A DNA stretch of 36,747 nucleotides. Origin: Rhodospirillales bacterium (GTDB taxonomy: Bacteria > Pseudomonadota > Alphaproteobacteria > JAJFIK01). Numbering within the stretch: the first letter of the stretch is position 1; each line of letters begins with the position of its first letter. The position numbers and the translations under genes were made by a program. The stretch is from contig JAJFIK010000052.1 of the NCBI GenBank assembly GCA_021775005.1, positions 1-36,747 of the forward strand. Reading direction: 5' to 3'. Shown one piece after another: positions 1 through 10,455 of the stretch. The notes below the pieces were generated by a model. That model worked only from the letters and a program-made list of their open reading frames with translations. It made no database searches and was not told the origin of the DNA.

Positions 1-779
1 ACACATTTCCCCACCGCCAGAGGCACAACCTCTGCACCGGACTTACTGAGATGTTTTTGTTTGAGGCGCGCGCAAATGGCAGAGGAGTGTAGATCGTCAA
101 TGCCAACCACCGCGCAATCGTCAAGGCTTTGCCCGTTGAAGAGTTTTTCCTTTACCGCCGCATAGCCCACAAGCCCGCCATGGCGTTCAAGATGATCAGG
201 GGTAATATTCAACAGCACACCCACTTCCGGGGCTAGCGAGGGCGTCAGATCAATTTGATAGCTGGAGACTTCCAACACATAGATGCTGCGCGGATTGGGA
301 CGATCAAGATCCAACACCGGCTTGCCGATATTGCCGCCGGCTTGCGGCGCAAACCCGCCACGCGCGAGCACATGGGCTGTCAAAGCCGTTGTGGTGGACT
401 TTCCATTCGTGCCGGTTATGGCAACCACCGGCGCGGCCCGATTTGCCTTGTCGCCAAGGGCCCGCAGAAAAAGTTCCAAGTCGCTGATCACTTCCACTTG
501 CGCCGCTTGCGCCGCAAGCACTGCGTCATGTGGCTTTGGATGGCTGAAGGGAATGCCGGGGCTGAGCACAAGCGAGCTAACTTGCGACCAATCCCAATCT
601 TTAGGCGGCGTTGCGGTGGTCCCCGTTTCCGCCTTTAGGGAGGCACAGGCATCTTTATTGTCATCCCACGCCAAGACTGTCGCACCAGCGGCACTAAGCG
701 CGCGCACAGCAGAGGTGCCGGTCCGGCCGAGACCGAGAACCGCGATTGTTACGCCCTGCATTTGCGCCAGTTCAATCAT
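1..779 (-). CDS. murD: MurD, UDP-N-acetylmuramoyl-L-alanine:D-glutamate ligase (partial, N-terminal 259 residues)
   Basis: This cytoplasmic ATP-dependent Mur ligase adds D-glutamate to UDP-MurNAc-L-Ala in peptidoglycan precursor synthesis. Reading the minus strand from the ATG at 779, the protein begins MIELAQMQGVTIAVLGLGRTG, a Rossmann-like UDP-binding domain. The Mur ligase P-loop GTNGKSTTT follows near residue 120, then EVSSYQI and NITPDHLERHG of the central ATPase domain. I translated the second half of the reading frame and saw no stop. The gene runs off the left edge, so the rest of the central domain and the C-terminal glutamate-binding domain are missing. The start lies 3 bases after the mraY stop, with CAGG upstream as a modest ribosome site. 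It is the last visible gene of the dcw cluster, and ftsW/murG would be expected beyond the edge. Confidence 0.95.
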   Translation of the reverse strand, partial: MIELAQMQGVTIAVLGLGRTGTSAVRALSAAGATVLAWDDNKDACASLKAETGTTATPPKDWDWSQVSSLVLSPGIPFSHPKPHDAVLAAQAAQVEVISDLELFLRALGDKANRAAPVVAITGTNGKSTTTALTAHVLARGGFAPQAGGNIGKPVLDLDRPNPRSIYVLEVSSYQIDLTPSLAPEVGVLLNITPDHLERHGGLVGYAAVKEKLFNGQSLDDCAVVGIDDLHSSAICARLKQKHLSKSGAEVVPLAVGKC

Positions 780-782
780 GAC

Positions 783-1871
783 TTACCTGAGCTTCAACGT
801 AGATAAACCAATGAGCGCAAGCACAACTGCGATAATCCAAAACCGGATCACAATGGTGGATTCCGCCCAACCTAATTGTTCATAATGGTGATGGATCGGT
901 GCCATCTTAAATATGCGCTTGCCGGTCAACTTGAATGAGGTGACCTGCACAATCACTGAAACAGCCTCGAGTACAAAAAGCCCCCCGATGATCGCCAAAA
1001 CAATTTCATGTTTGGTGGCCACGGCGATCACACCCAGCGCGCCGCCAAGCGATAGCGAACCGGTATCACCCATAAAGACCATGGCGGGGGGCGCGTTGAA
1101 CCACAAAAACCCAAGGCCAGCCCCGAGCAGTGCGCCGCAGAAAATTGCCAGCTCGCCAGTATCAGGAACATAATGGACTTGCAGATACTCAGCGAAAAAA
1201 CTACTACCCACGAGATAGGCGATCAGGCCGAATGAGCACGTCGCGACCATCACCGGCACAATGGCGAGGCCATCCAGCCCATCGGTCAGGTTCACCGAAT
1301 TGGAGGCCCCTACAATGACAAAGGCACCAAACGCCAAATAGAACCAGCCAAGGTCAAGCAGCAGGTCTTTGAATACCGGGAACGCAAGACGCCCCTGAAG
1401 AGCTTCAGGACCCACACCCATCATCCAAAGGACCGCGCCAATGGCGATGGCAAACTGAAGCGCCAGTTTAAAGCGCCCTGAAAGTCCATCGGTGCTGCGT
1501 TGGGTGACTTTGCGGAAATCATCAACAAATCCGATAGCGCCAAAGCCGAGGGTTACAAGCAAGATGACCCAGACATACTCATTGCTGAGGTCCGCCCACA
1601 GCAGCGTTGCCAGCGAGACCCCAAGGAGGATCAAAAAGCCGCCCATAGTGGGTGTGCCTTGCTTGGTCAGGACATGAGATTGCGGGCCCTCTGCTCGAAT
1701 GGGCTGTCCTTCTGCTTGCTTTGATTTTAGCCAGCGAATAAAGGCCGGGCCAAACAGCAGACTAACCGCCAACGCTGTCATGATCGCGCCGCCGGTGCGG
1801 AAGGTTTGATATTGAATTACATTGAAGATGGAAAATTGATCCGACAATGAAAACAATAAATGGTAGAGCAT
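783..1871 (-). CDS. mraY: MraY, phospho-N-acetylmuramoyl-pentapeptide transferase
   Basis: An integral membrane enzyme that transfers phospho-MurNAc-pentapeptide from UDP to undecaprenyl phosphate, making lipid I on the inner leaflet. The 362 residues match the usual family length of about 360. Family motifs are present: [10 protein letters not shown], the first acidic motif [20 protein letters not shown], the [12 protein letters not shown] loop, and the histidine-rich MAPIHHHYE near the C terminus. Roughly ten hydrophobic segments are visible. The ATG at 1871 follows the murF stop by 2 bases, and murD begins 3 bases after its own stop, so translational coupling is likely. Confidence 0.97.
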   Translation of the reverse strand: MLYHLLFSLSDQFSIFNVIQYQTFRTGGAIMTALAVSLLFGPAFIRWLKSKQAEGQPIRAEGPQSHVLTKQGTPTMGGFLILLGVSLATLLWADLSNEYVWVILLVTLGFGAIGFVDDFRKVTQRSTDGLSGRFKLALQFAIAIGAVLWMMGVGPEALQGRLAFPVFKDLLLDLGWFYLAFGAFVIVGASNSVNLTDGLDGLAIVPVMVATCSFGLIAYLVGSSFFAEYLQVHYVPDTGELAIFCGALLGAGLGFLWFNAPPAMVFMGDTGSLSLGGALGVIAVATKHEIVLAIIGGLFVLEAVSVIVQVTSFKLTGKRIFKMAPIHHHYEQLGWAESTIVIRFWIIAVVLALIGLSTLKLR

Positions 1872-1873
1872 GT

Positions 1874-3286
1874 TTAGTCCCCCAACTCGCGTTGCCCGCG
1901 TGCCAATAGCGCATCTACGATGGGGCGCATGCGGCTCCCCAGCGAACCTTTAATCATCACCACATCACCCGCGCGCACTTCACCGCGAACAACATCAACA
2001 ATATCTGCAGACGATTGCCCATATACCCCCCGACGAGTGGGCGGTAATGCTTCCCAAAGATGGGCCATATTGGGCCCGGCGCAAAAAACCAATTCGATTC
2101 CGGCGCGATCAAGCGGCTGCACTAAATCCGCATGAAAAGTGGTTGAGTTCTCTCCAAGTTCAAGCATGTCACCGAGAACGGCAATGCGGCGGCCACGCGG
2201 GCCCGGTTCTGCTGCAGATAGCGTATCAATTGCCGCGCGCATAGAGGCGGGATTGGCGTTGTAGCTTTCATCCACCACCGTGAAGGTTGCGCCGCCAAAA
2301 TCAACCAAATGCCGCCGCCCGCGCCCCTCTGCAGCTTCTGTGGTGGCATAGGCCAACCCTGCGAGGGCAAGATCCGCCCCCACCGCTTGCACAGCGCCCA
2401 ATGCCGCCAGTGAATTCATCACCATATGGTGCCCTGGCGCCCCGACCCGATAGAGCAGGTCTTCGCCATTGATGACGGCGTCCACTGACGAGCCATCAGG
2501 TTGCAGCACAACATTCTTGAGCCGAATTTCCGCTGCCTCATGTTCGCCAAATCCCAAAATGCGCGCAGCGGCTTTTGTCGCAAAAGCTGCCAGCCGACCA
2601 TAGTGCGGTATATCGCGATTGATGAGCGCCGTGCCGCCGGGCTCAAGGCCTGCAAATATCTCACCCTTCGCATCGGCAATGGCGTCCACCGAGGTAAAAA
2701 ACTCCAAATGAACGGGCTGCACTGTGGTGACGATGGCCACATGGGGGCGCACCATTTTCGTCAAGGGGATAATCTCACCTGGATGGTTCATGCCGATTTC
2801 AAAAACACCGTAGGCAGCGTCCCTGGGCATCCGCGCGAGCGTGAGCGGCACACCCAAATGATTGTTGAATGATTTGACAGAGCCATGGGTCTTTCCTGAA
2901 GGCGCGAGACACGCACACAAAGCTTCTTTGGTGCTGGTTTTCCCAGCGCTTCCCGTCACAGCAATAATTTTTGCCGCAGAAGAGGCCCGCCGCGCGGTTC
3001 CAAGGGCTTCCAGGGCGGTGAGAGTATTGCCCACCTCGATCAAATGCACGCCGGGAGGAATGCCTGCAATGCTCTTTGAAACAATGGCAGCGACCGCACC
3101 TTTAGCAAAGGCATCAGCAACGAAATCATGGCCGTCGCGTTCACCTTCGATGGCCACAAACAAGTCACCTGCCTCAACTTCACGACTATCAATGGTCACG
3201 CCGGTCACATGGAAAGAGGTATCTGTGACGCTGCCGCCAGTGGCCTGTTTGATTTCTTCGCCGGTCCAAAGTACATCTTTCGCCAT
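1874..3286 (-). CDS. murF: MurF, UDP-MurNAc-tripeptide:D-Ala-D-Ala ligase
   Basis: MurF adds the D-Ala-D-Ala dipeptide and so completes the cytoplasmic UDP-MurNAc-pentapeptide. The protein is 470 residues, normal for the family. It has an N-terminal UDP-binding domain with [15 protein letters not shown], the P-loop [12 protein letters not shown], and a C-terminal domain with [11 protein letters not shown] and [10 protein letters not shown]. Two starts are possible: GTG at 3289 (GTGA overlap with the murE stop) or ATG at 3286 (TGATG overlap). I prefer the ATG because GGAG lies 7 bases upstream of it but only 4 from the GTG. It sits between murE and mraY in the same transcript. Confidence 0.95.
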   Translation of the reverse strand: MAKDVLWTGEEIKQATGGSVTDTSFHVTGVTIDSREVEAGDLFVAIEGERDGHDFVADAFAKGAVAAIVSKSIAGIPPGVHLIEVGNTLTALEALGTARRASSAAKIIAVTGSAGKTSTKEALCACLAPSGKTHGSVKSFNNHLGVPLTLARMPRDAAYGVFEIGMNHPGEIIPLTKMVRPHVAIVTTVQPVHLEFFTSVDAIADAKGEIFAGLEPGGTALINRDIPHYGRLAAFATKAAARILGFGEHEAAEIRLKNVVLQPDGSSVDAVINGEDLLYRVGAPGHHMVMNSLAALGAVQAVGADLALAGLAYATTEAAEGRGRRHLVDFGGATFTVVDESYNANPASMRAAIDTLSAAEPGPRGRRIAVLGDMLELGENSTTFHADLVQPLDRAGIELVFCAGPNMAHLWEALPPTRRGVYGQSSADIVDVVRGEVRAGDVVMIKGSLGSRMRPIVDALLARGQRELGD

Positions 3287-4749
3287 CACTGCACTCCGGC
3301 TTGTGAGTGATGGTGCAAAATGTCAGCGATGACGTCAGCATCTTTAAACGGATGGGTAACGCCCCTCACCGTTTGACCGGCCTCATGACCTTTGCCCGCT
3401 ACGACCAACACATCCTCAGGCTTCAGACCCGCCATGGCGCTAAGAATCGCTTCCCTGCGATCGCCGATCTCAATGGCCGCTGGCGCGGCGGCCAGAATAT
3501 CGTCGCGAATACGCTGCGCATCCTCATGCCGCGGATTGTCGTCGGTCACATAAACTACGTCGGCAAAGGCGGTTGCAATGCCCCCCATAAGAGGGCGCTT
3601 GCCCTCGTCCCGATCACCGCCACATCCAAAAAGCACCACAAGGCGGCCTTCTGCGTGCGGGCGAATAGCTCTCAACACGGTCTCTAAGGCGTCCGGCGTG
3701 TGGGCGTAGTCCACATAAATGCTTGCTCCATTTGGCATGGCACCAATTTTTTGCATGCGGCCTTCCGCGCCTTCGAGTTGCTCCAGAAGCGGCAGCCAAT
3801 CAGCGGGCAAGGCCCCCGAGAGAGCCCCCGCAATCAACGCATTAGAGATCTGAAACGCACCAATCAGAGGAATGCGCACAGCGAATTTTTTCCCTTCATA
3901 GGATATTGTGACATTGGTTCCGCTTTGGTCAGGTTTAAGCGACGTCACCCGAATGTCAGCCTTCCCCGCCCCGACACTTGTCACCGCTGCACTACTTTGG
4001 GCCGCCGCAACAGGCGCACTGGCGCTATCGGCGTTGATAACCGCCCGGCCATCGCGGCTTATAAGTTCGCCAAACAATCGTAACTTGGCGCTCTCATAAC
4101 TCTCAAATGTATCGTGGTAGTCGAGATGATCGCGCGTGATATTGGTGAGGGCTGCAGCGGTGATCCGCACACCATCAAGGCGACACTGCGCAAGCGCATG
4201 ACTTGACGCTTCGAGCACCACATGGGTCACGCCGTCGTTGCTAAGATCATGCAAAATCTTGTGAAGCTGTACCGGGTCCGGTGTGGTGTGTTGAAGCGCC
4301 ACTTGGCCTTGATCTGTTACCACGCCAAGGGTGCCAATACTCGCCGCCCGCTTGCCTTGACGGGACCAGATTTGCCGCACAAATGAAGCCACAGAGGTTT
4401 TGCCATTGGTCCCCGTGACAGCGCAGATGGTTTTGGGCTGGTTTGGGAAAAATCGCGCCGCCAAATGCGCCAACGCCTGGCGCGGCTCCCGCGCTTCCAA
4501 ATAGGGAAGCCCTTCTGTGGCAAGTCCTGGGCGACCGAGAATGGCGTGCGCGCCATTGGCAATGGCCTGAGGAATAAACGCTGCACCGTCCGCTTCCAGG
4601 CCATCCAATGCGGCAAACAAGAACCCGCTTTGCACCTCGCGACTGTCCGCCGTTAGGCCGGATACAACAGGCGACACGTCGGCCCTTGCGCCCCCCGCAG
4701 GGTGCGATGTGATGCCGTCAATGTCCCCCACCAGGTCCGCCAAATTCAT
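3286..4749 (-). CDS. murE: MurE, UDP-MurNAc-L-Ala-D-Glu:meso-diaminopimelate ligase
   Basis: MurE adds the third stem-peptide residue. The 487-residue protein has the N-terminal UDP-binding domain, the P-loop GTNGKT at 113-118, the NITRDHLDYH motif and the lysine of YESAKLRLF, which is carbamylated in this family. The substrate-selecting motif DNPR is at 404-407. In Gram-negative enzymes that motif recognises meso-diaminopimelate, so this cell wall should be the mDAP type. A strong AAAGGAG site precedes the ATG at 4749. The gene follows ftsI by 18 bases and overlaps murF, consistent with one coupled operon. Confidence 0.97.
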   Translation of the reverse strand: MNLADLVGDIDGITSHPAGGARADVSPVVSGLTADSREVQSGFLFAALDGLEADGAAFIPQAIANGAHAILGRPGLATEGLPYLEAREPRQALAHLAARFFPNQPKTICAVTGTNGKTSVASFVRQIWSRQGKRAASIGTLGVVTDQGQVALQHTTPDPVQLHKILHDLSNDGVTHVVLEASSHALAQCRLDGVRITAAALTNITRDHLDYHDTFESYESAKLRLFGELISRDGRAVINADSASAPVAAAQSSAAVTSVGAGKADIRVTSLKPDQSGTNVTISYEGKKFAVRIPLIGAFQISNALIAGALSGALPADWLPLLEQLEGAEGRMQKIGAMPNGASIYVDYAHTPDALETVLRAIRPHAEGRLVVLFGCGGDRDEGKRPLMGGIATAFADVVYVTDDNPRHEDAQRIRDDILAAAPAAIEIGDRREAILSAMAGLKPEDVLVVAGKGHEAGQTVRGVTHPFKDADVIADILHHHSQAGVQ

Positions 4750-4767
4750 TGGGCTCCTTTACCACTG

Positions 4768-6474
4768 TTATTGGGGCGAGAGCGTGACATCAATCGCGCG
4801 TGCTGCAAGGAGCTGAAGGCCCATATCTGGCTCAGTAGGCATAACGCCGACAAATGGCGCGATCCGTTCGATGATCCGCCCCACCGCTGGTGCCACCGTC
4901 GCCCCGCCGGTGGCGTAGCCCCCGGTTGAGGCATTGCCACGGGGTTCATCAAGAAGGGCAAAGACAATCACTTCAGGCTCGGAAGCCGGAAACATAGCTA
5001 TGAAAGACGAAACCAACCGGTTGCGATCATAGCCGCCCCCCGGCCTGGGCTTTTCAGCGGTACCGGTTTTGCCCGCCACCTCATACCCCAAGGCATCAGC
5101 GTTTCCACCCGTGCCGTCGGTCACCACATAGCGAAGCAAATCACGCATGGTGTCTGACGTTGCTTGCGAAAAAACCCGGCGGCGCGGAATGGGATCACCG
5201 GGCGCGCGCATGACAAATGTGGGCTCAACCCAGTATCCGCCGTTGATGGTGGCCGCCGTAGCCGCCGCCAAATGCAGCGGTGTCAAAGTTAAGCCATGGC
5301 CAAATGATATGGTGGCCGTTTCCAGTGAGCCCCAGTTGCTAGGTACCAAGGGACGCGCGGCCCCGGCAATTTCAACGGGCAGACGCTCCAACAGACCCAA
5401 GCGATCAAAAAGCGCGCGCTGTCGCTCACGACCAATGAGCTCTGCGATTTGCGCAGTACCGATATTGGAGGATTCCGCTAAAATTTCACGAACGTCGATG
5501 GGCTCCCAGATACGGTGAAAATCCCGAATTTCATGACTTGCCACTTCATAGGGACCGCTGACATCGAAAACCGTTTCCGGTGATACGAGATTCAGATCCA
5601 GCGCCTGCGCAATAGTCAAAGGCTTGACCACGGAGCCAAGATCATATGTGGCACCTGTCGCCCGATTGAGATGGGTGGTCAGTCCCGGGTCCCCCGGCGA
5701 ATGGGGGTCAAAATCCGGCAAAGATACCATGCCAAGAACTTCGCCGGTGTTGACGTTCAACACCACGCCCGCTGCCGCTTGCGCACTAAATTCCTCCATG
5801 GCCGCGCTGAGCTCGTCGCGCAAGGCATGCTGCACACGCAGATCGACACTCAAGGCAATGGGATCACGGGCGGCGAGGATTTCCTCGTTCAACCCAAGCT
5901 CAATGCCCGCGTGGCCCTCCCCATCATCGCGGGCGTAGCCCACAAGATGCGAGAGTGTGTTTGACTGGGGATAGAGCCGACGCTGTTCTTCGCGAAAGAT
6001 CACGCCGGGAAGGCCGCGCGAATGAATTTCAAAGCGCTCATGAGGGCTTACCCGCCAGGCCAGGTAGACAACCTCTCGCGTGCGATCAGAAAGCCGGCGC
6101 ACCAATGAGGCTTCATCCAATTCTGGTAACACTTCGCGAATGCGCTGCGCCACAACAACAGGATCCCACACATCGCGCGGATTTGCGGCGAGGACAATGT
6201 TATCCACGTTTTGCGCCAAAAGGCGGCCATTGCGATCCACAAGTTCGGCTCTGTGCCGCGTTGCCGTGTCGGCAACGACTGTACGGCCCGCGTCATCTGC
6301 CTGCACCGCGATGGTCAAATCCGTGATGCGAACACCAAGGGCGGAGAATGCAATAAAGACAAACGTGCAAAGCACGCCCAGGCGCGAGCGCGCACGCTGC
6401 GAGGCGCGCAATTCAAAATACCCCGCGCCGCGGGTGGTCCAATCGTCTCTTACACGCCGCGCAGTTCGTTTCAT
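4768..6474 (-). CDS. ftsI: FtsI (PBP3), septal peptidoglycan D,D-transpeptidase
   Basis: The class B penicillin-binding protein that cross-links septal peptidoglycan, partner of FtsW. It is 568 residues from the ATG at 6474. The layout is a short basic cytoplasmic tail, one transmembrane helix at about 32-50, a pedestal domain at about 60-200 and a transpeptidase domain with the SxxK box SVVK at 281-284, the SxN box SSN at 335-337 and KTGT downstream. An ATG at 6519 would add 15 residues. I reject it because the 6474 start makes an ATGA overlap with ftsL and has GGGAG 7 bases upstream. Confidence 0.95.
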   Translation of the reverse strand: MKRTARRVRDDWTTRGAGYFELRASQRARSRLGVLCTFVFIAFSALGVRITDLTIAVQADDAGRTVVADTATRHRAELVDRNGRLLAQNVDNIVLAANPRDVWDPVVVAQRIREVLPELDEASLVRRLSDRTREVVYLAWRVSPHERFEIHSRGLPGVIFREEQRRLYPQSNTLSHLVGYARDDGEGHAGIELGLNEEILAARDPIALSVDLRVQHALRDELSAAMEEFSAQAAAGVVLNVNTGEVLGMVSLPDFDPHSPGDPGLTTHLNRATGATYDLGSVVKPLTIAQALDLNLVSPETVFDVSGPYEVASHEIRDFHRIWEPIDVREILAESSNIGTAQIAELIGRERQRALFDRLGLLERLPVEIAGAARPLVPSNWGSLETATISFGHGLTLTPLHLAAATAATINGGYWVEPTFVMRAPGDPIPRRRVFSQATSDTMRDLLRYVVTDGTGGNADALGYEVAGKTGTAEKPRPGGGYDRNRLVSSFIAMFPASEPEVIVFALLDEPRGNASTGGYATGGATVAPAVGRIIERIAPFVGVMPTEPDMGLQLLAARAIDVTLSPQ

Positions 6475-6920
6475 TCTGCGTCTCCCGATGGATTGGGACG
6501 AAGTGATGGCTGCGGCCAATGCATATAAGGTTCAGCGGCCTCAATGCGATCAAGACGGGGCGAGTGAAATGACATCGCGGGAAACTGCACCATGCCTTGC
6601 GCCGCTGTTCGCATTGTGCCGCTGTCTCGGCCGGGTGCCGCAAAGGGGGCCATGGGCAGCGCAGCCATCCGCACAATCTGGTTTGAACTCAAGGTATTGA
6701 GTCCGAGGTGAAGATGCGCGAGGTCTTGTAAATACCCCGGCTCATTGAGCACCGCCCAATCGTTCATCAGGCCCCGAATGGCATCTTGCTCGGCAATGAT
6801 TTCACCCTGCAAAACCGCTACGCGCTGGCGACTATCGCTGGTGATGTCTTTGAGCGAAAAAAGGCTGACCCATGACACAAATAGCAAGCCCATCAGGACA
6901 TAATTGACAGTGGACATCAT
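6471..6920 (-). CDS. ftsL: FtsL-like bitopic division protein
   Basis: A small single-pass membrane protein of 149 residues between rsmH and ftsI, the position of ftsL in dcw clusters. It has a hydrophobic segment at about residues 6-24, then a polar stretch with [24 protein letters not shown], which looks like the periplasmic coiled coil used with FtsB and FtsQ. The [17 protein letters not shown] segment is typical of alphaproteobacterial FtsL proteins. The tail after about residue 90 is low-similarity and proline-rich. It overlaps rsmH and ftsI by ATGA at both ends. FtsL is poorly conserved, so the call rests largely on gene order and topology. Confidence 0.88.
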   Translation of the reverse strand: MMSTVNYVLMGLLFVSWVSLFSLKDITSDSRQRVAVLQGEIIAEQDAIRGLMNDWAVLNEPGYLQDLAHLHLGLNTLSSNQIVRMAALPMAPFAAPGRDSGTMRTAAQGMVQFPAMSFHSPRLDRIEAAEPYMHWPQPSLRPNPSGDAE

Positions 6921-7882
6921 GCGGCATCCTCCGCAACGTCCCAGGCTGGCGCTGAGGTGCGTCGGGCCGCACGCAATTTTGCGGAGCGGGCCCGCGGATT
7001 TTGCGCGACTTCTTGATCTGACGCGCCGTGACTGCCACGAAAAACATACTCAAAAGACGGTGCGGGGCCATCGGCTTGTTCAGGCAAATGCCGCGAGCCA
7101 CGCCCGGCGTTGCCTGTCCGCGCGGTCAAAAACTGTTTGACGATGCGATCTTCGAGAGAATGAAATGACACCACTGCCAATCGCCCGCCCGCACTTAGCG
7201 AGCGCTCGGCAGCACGTAGCCCGTTGTAGAGCTCGGAGAGTTCATCATTCACCGCAATACGCAGGGCCTGAAAGGTCCGGGTGGCGGGATGGATCTTTCC
7301 TGCTCGCACACCGCCAAGGGCTTTTGAGACAATCTCCGCCAACTGCTTTGTGCGTGTGATGGGCGTCTCCTCGCGCAAACCGCAGATGACATTCGCCACA
7401 TGCCGTGCGCGGCGCTCCTCGCCATAGTCTTTGAAGATGCGCGCGAGCTCTGCATTAGGAGAATCGTTCACCAGACCAGCGGCGGTTTTGCCGCCCTGAG
7501 CGTCACCACCCATGCGCATATCAAGCGGGCCATCATTTTGGAACGAAAAGCCGCGTTCGGCTTCGTCAAACTGCATAGACGAAACGCCGAGATCCAGCGC
7601 CACACCATCAACCGGCAACCGGGTCACTGCCAGCTGATCCATTTCGCTGAAGCGGCCAAGGGCTATGGTCAAACGGTTGCCGGTGGAACTTGCAAGCTCT
7701 AACCCGCGCGCGATGGCGGATGGGTCGCGATCAATGGCAAAGACATAACATTTAGCGGCGTTGAGAATGGCGTTTGAATAGCCGCCAGCGCCGAAGGTGC
7801 CATCAATAAAGTGCTCGCCATCTTGCGGGGCGAGCGCTTCGATCACTTCATTGAGCATTACAGGTGTGTGGGGCGCACTCAT
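6917..7882 (-). CDS. rsmH: RsmH (MraW), 16S rRNA m4C1402 methyltransferase
   Basis: An S-adenosylmethionine-dependent enzyme that methylates N4 of C1402 in the 16S rRNA decoding centre. The 321-residue protein begins [17 protein letters not shown] and has the SAM-binding motif [12 protein letters not shown]. It also has [19 protein letters not shown] and the conserved block ending [12 protein letters not shown]. The C-terminal tail is basic, as is usual. The ATG at 7882 overlaps the mraZ stop by ATGA, and its own stop overlaps ftsL the same way. Confidence 0.97.
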   Translation of the reverse strand: MSAPHTPVMLNEVIEALAPQDGEHFIDGTFGAGGYSNAILNAAKCYVFAIDRDPSAIARGLELASSTGNRLTIALGRFSEMDQLAVTRLPVDGVALDLGVSSMQFDEAERGFSFQNDGPLDMRMGGDAQGGKTAAGLVNDSPNAELARIFKDYGEERRARHVANVICGLREETPITRTKQLAEIVSKALGGVRAGKIHPATRTFQALRIAVNDELSELYNGLRAAERSLSAGGRLAVVSFHSLEDRIVKQFLTARTGNAGRGSRHLPEQADGPAPSFEYVFRGSHGASDQEVAQNPRARSAKLRAARRTSAPAWDVAEDAA

Positions 7883-8379
7883 GATGTCGCGCCTCCATCA
7901 TCTGACTTTTTTGCGTCGCGCGGCACACCCCCGCCCGGCCGTAACAGCCCGCGCTTTTCATGGGCCATGGCGCGCGCGCCTTCACGCTGCCGGACATAGG
8001 CTTGCGGCTCCCAAATTTGAAAACGCTTGCCCAAACCCACAAATGTTGCGTGGGAAGTGACATTGCCGTGGTCCAGCAACTCTTGCGGCACCAGAACGCG
8101 GCCTTCTGAGTCGAAGGTCAATTCATAAGCATCAGCCAGAATTGAGTGCGCGAAGGCACCATAGGTATCGTCGAAGGGTTCAAATTCCGCATCGATCAGG
8201 TCCGACAATTCCTCTATGCGCGCCATGGTGACGCCTTCGAGGCAAGCCGCGTTGAACGACGGGAATATTACGACACCGGGAAACTCCCCTTCCGCGACAA
8301 CTTGACGGAAGCGGGCGGGCACGGAAATACGCCCTTTGGCATCGACTTTATTGGTGTAGGTGGAGAGGAAGGGCCGCAT
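7879..8379 (-). CDS. mraZ: MraZ, dcw-cluster transcriptional regulator
   Basis: A DNA-binding regulator that in Escherichia coli represses its own dcw operon. The protein is 166 residues, slightly longer than the E. coli one, with two SpoVT/AbrB-type swapped-hairpin halves: [15 protein letters not shown] near residue 12 and [16 protein letters not shown] near residue 90. The C-terminal tail after about 140 is low-complexity ([17 protein letters not shown]). GGAAGGGAG upstream of the ATG is a good ribosome site. It is the first gene of the minus-strand cluster, and the region upstream carries repeats that fit its known binding pattern. Confidence 0.95.
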   Translation of the reverse strand: MRPFLSTYTNKVDAKGRISVPARFRQVVAEGEFPGVVIFPSFNAACLEGVTMARIEELSDLIDAEFEPFDDTYGAFAHSILADAYELTFDSEGRVLVPQELLDHGNVTSHATFVGLGKRFQIWEPQAYVRQREGARAMAHEKRGLLRPGGGVPRDAKKSDDGGATS

Positions 8380-8565
8380 TAGATTATGCTCCCTTCCTCA
8401 CCGCAAAACGCTTTTCTGACCCCGTGGACCCCAAGTCCCTGCACGAGCTTCGCGCCTCCACCCAAGAACGGCGCGCCATGCATGGAGCATGCTGAGCCCT
8501 TCCAAAAATCACAGCCGCTTCGGATCTCCCGGAATCCGCTGGGCAGCCCCGCCAAAGCGAGAATT

Positions 8566-8597
8566 CATGGGATACCATGGGATTTCATGGGAGTCAA
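8566..8597 (-). promoter_or_regulatory. Putative mraZ/dcw promoter with three CATGGGA operator repeats
   Basis: Three copies of CATGGGA begin at 8566, 8576 and 8586, exactly 10 bp apart, so TGGGA cores separated by 5-bp spacers lie on one face of the helix. E. coli MraZ is known to bind TGGGN direct repeats with 5-bp spacers. On the minus strand the array overlaps a possible promoter: TTGACT (8592-8597), a 17-bp spacer, then the weak -10 TATCCC (8569-8574). Repression by occlusion would fit. The site is about 190 bp upstream of mraZ. The repeats are read directly; the binding and the promoter are inferred. Confidence 0.65.
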
Positions 8598-8739
8598 AGG
8601 AAATGACTCACCAAAGCGGGAGAATTCTGCGGTTTTCCCGCATGACCGCTTGGGGCGCCTGCCCCGATTCCCCAGTATTTCTGCGCCCTGCTCCAAAACG
8701 AACCCATATGGTTAATTCTTTATGAAAGTGACGCGTAAC

Positions 8740-8767
8740 TTGACGCCCCCGTCAGTTGGGTCATACT
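8740..8767 (+). promoter_or_regulatory. Possible promoter of the ferredoxin-CYP153 unit
   Basis: TTGACG (8740-8745), a 16-bp spacer and CATACT (8762-8767) resemble a housekeeping promoter and lie about 50 bp before the ferredoxin ATG. The rest of the 440-bp gap between mraZ and the ferredoxin (8380-8820) holds the mraZ promoter array and a GGGAGAATT/GGTTTTCCC-type dyad near 8619-8641. I see no small gene in it. Confidence 0.4.
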
Positions 8768-8781
8768 CCTAAAATACGTAG

Positions 8782-9141
<360 letters not shown>

Positions 9142-9182
9142 GAGTCCCAGCACTGATCTGACGCCCCGGAAGGAGAACTCCC

Positions 9183-10451
9183 ATGAGCCTCGCCGAAGAC
9201 ATCAATCCCGAAGACCTGCCTGAAGCTTACTCCATGCCCATTGAGGAAATGGACCCCAGCGATGGGCGCCTGTTCATGCATCAAAAGCACTGGGCTTACT
9301 TCGAGCGCATGCGCAAGGAAGACCCCGTTCATCTGAGCGAGAATGAAGAGTTCGGGCGCTTCTGGAACATCACGAAGTTCAAAGACATTATGGCTGTCGA
9401 TACGAACCATCAGGTCTTCTCAAGCGAGCCGTCCATTGTGATCGCCGATCCGCCGGAAGACTTTACCCTGCCCATGTTCATCGCTATGGATCAGCCAAAG
9501 CATGACGTGCAGCGCAAAATTGTCGCGCCGACGGCCGCACCGGCAAATCTGATTGTGCTTGAGCCGCTGATCCGCGAGCGCGTATGCAATATTCTCGACA
9601 GCCTGCCCATTGGCGAAGAATTCAACTGGGTGGAAAAAGTTTCCATCGAGCTGACCACGCAAATGCTGGCGACGCTGTTTGATTTTCCTTTTGAGGACCG
9701 GCACCTGCTGCCCTATTGGTCTGATGTGGCAACAACCACTGATGAAGAGGGCAGTAACAACTACATGGAAGAAGAGGCGCGCAAGGCGGTTCTTTGGGAA
9801 TGCTATGAGTACTTCGTGAAGCTATGGAATGAGCGTCAGGGCCAGGGCGATAATCCAAAAATGGATTTCATCTCCCTGCTCGCCAACAATCCTGAAACTA
9901 AGAACATGAATGACGACCCCCTTGAGTATTTAGGCAATCTGCTTCTGCTCATCGTGGGCGGCAATGACACGACGCGGAATTCCATTTCCGGCGGCGTGCT
10001 GGCGCTCAATCAAAACCCCAAGGAGTATGACAAGCTTCGTGCGGACCCGAGCGTCATTCCGAATATGGTGTCGGAAATCATTCGCTGGCAAACGCCGCTG
10101 GCGCACATGCGCCGCATCGCCAAGGAAGACATTGAACTCGGCGGTAAGCAGATCAAGAAGGGCGATAAGGTCGTCATGTGGTACATCTCCGGCAACCGGG
10201 ATGAGACCGAGATTGATCGCGCCAATGAGTTTTTGATCGACCGCGAAAAAGCGCGCCATCATATTGCGTTCGGCTTTGGCATTCACCGCTGCATGGGCAA
10301 CCGTGTCGCGGAAATGCAGTTGAAGATCCTCTGGGAAGAAATCGTCAAGCGCTTTGATTTTGTCGAGGTGGTGGGTGAACCCGAGCGGCTGCAGTCCAAC
10401 TTCGTGATGGGCTTTTTGCAGCTGCCTGTGGTGCTCCACCCCAAGAAATAG
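9183..10451 (+). CDS. Cytochrome P450, CYP153-family alkane omega-hydroxylase
   Basis: A soluble heme monooxygenase. CYP153 enzymes hydroxylate the terminal carbon of medium-chain alkanes and fatty acids. The 422-residue protein has the family-like PMFIAMDQPKHDVQRK block, the I-helix motif LLLIVGGNDTTRNS, the K-helix ExxR in SEIIRWQTPLAHMRR, and the heme-binding FGFGIHRCMG with Cys370 as thiolate ligand. These blocks closely resemble CYP153A proteins I remember, such as that of Mycobacterium sp. HXN-1500. There is no signal or membrane anchor. AAGGAG lies 6 bases before the ATG. It is preceded by the ferredoxin and followed 4 bp later by a MerR-like gene. The substrate range is inferred from the family only. 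Confidence 0.93.
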   Translation: MSLAEDINPEDLPEAYSMPIEEMDPSDGRLFMHQKHWAYFERMRKEDPVHLSENEEFGRFWNITKFKDIMAVDTNHQVFSSEPSIVIADPPEDFTLPMFIAMDQPKHDVQRKIVAPTAAPANLIVLEPLIRERVCNILDSLPIGEEFNWVEKVSIELTTQMLATLFDFPFEDRHLLPYWSDVATTTDEEGSNNYMEEEARKAVLWECYEYFVKLWNERQGQGDNPKMDFISLLANNPETKNMNDDPLEYLGNLLLLIVGGNDTTRNSISGGVLALNQNPKEYDKLRADPSVIPNMVSEIIRWQTPLAHMRRIAKEDIELGGKQIKKGDKVVMWYISGNRDETEIDRANEFLIDREKARHHIAFGFGIHRCMGNRVAEMQLKILWEEIVKRFDFVEVVGEPERLQSNFVMGFLQLPVVLHPKK

Positions 10452-10455
10452 GTCC

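Noticed and set aside
283-885. 200-residue plus-strand open frame opposite murD and the mraY end
   Set aside because: It is antisense to murD, whose motifs are intact, and its composition is that of a shadow frame with no recognisable domain.
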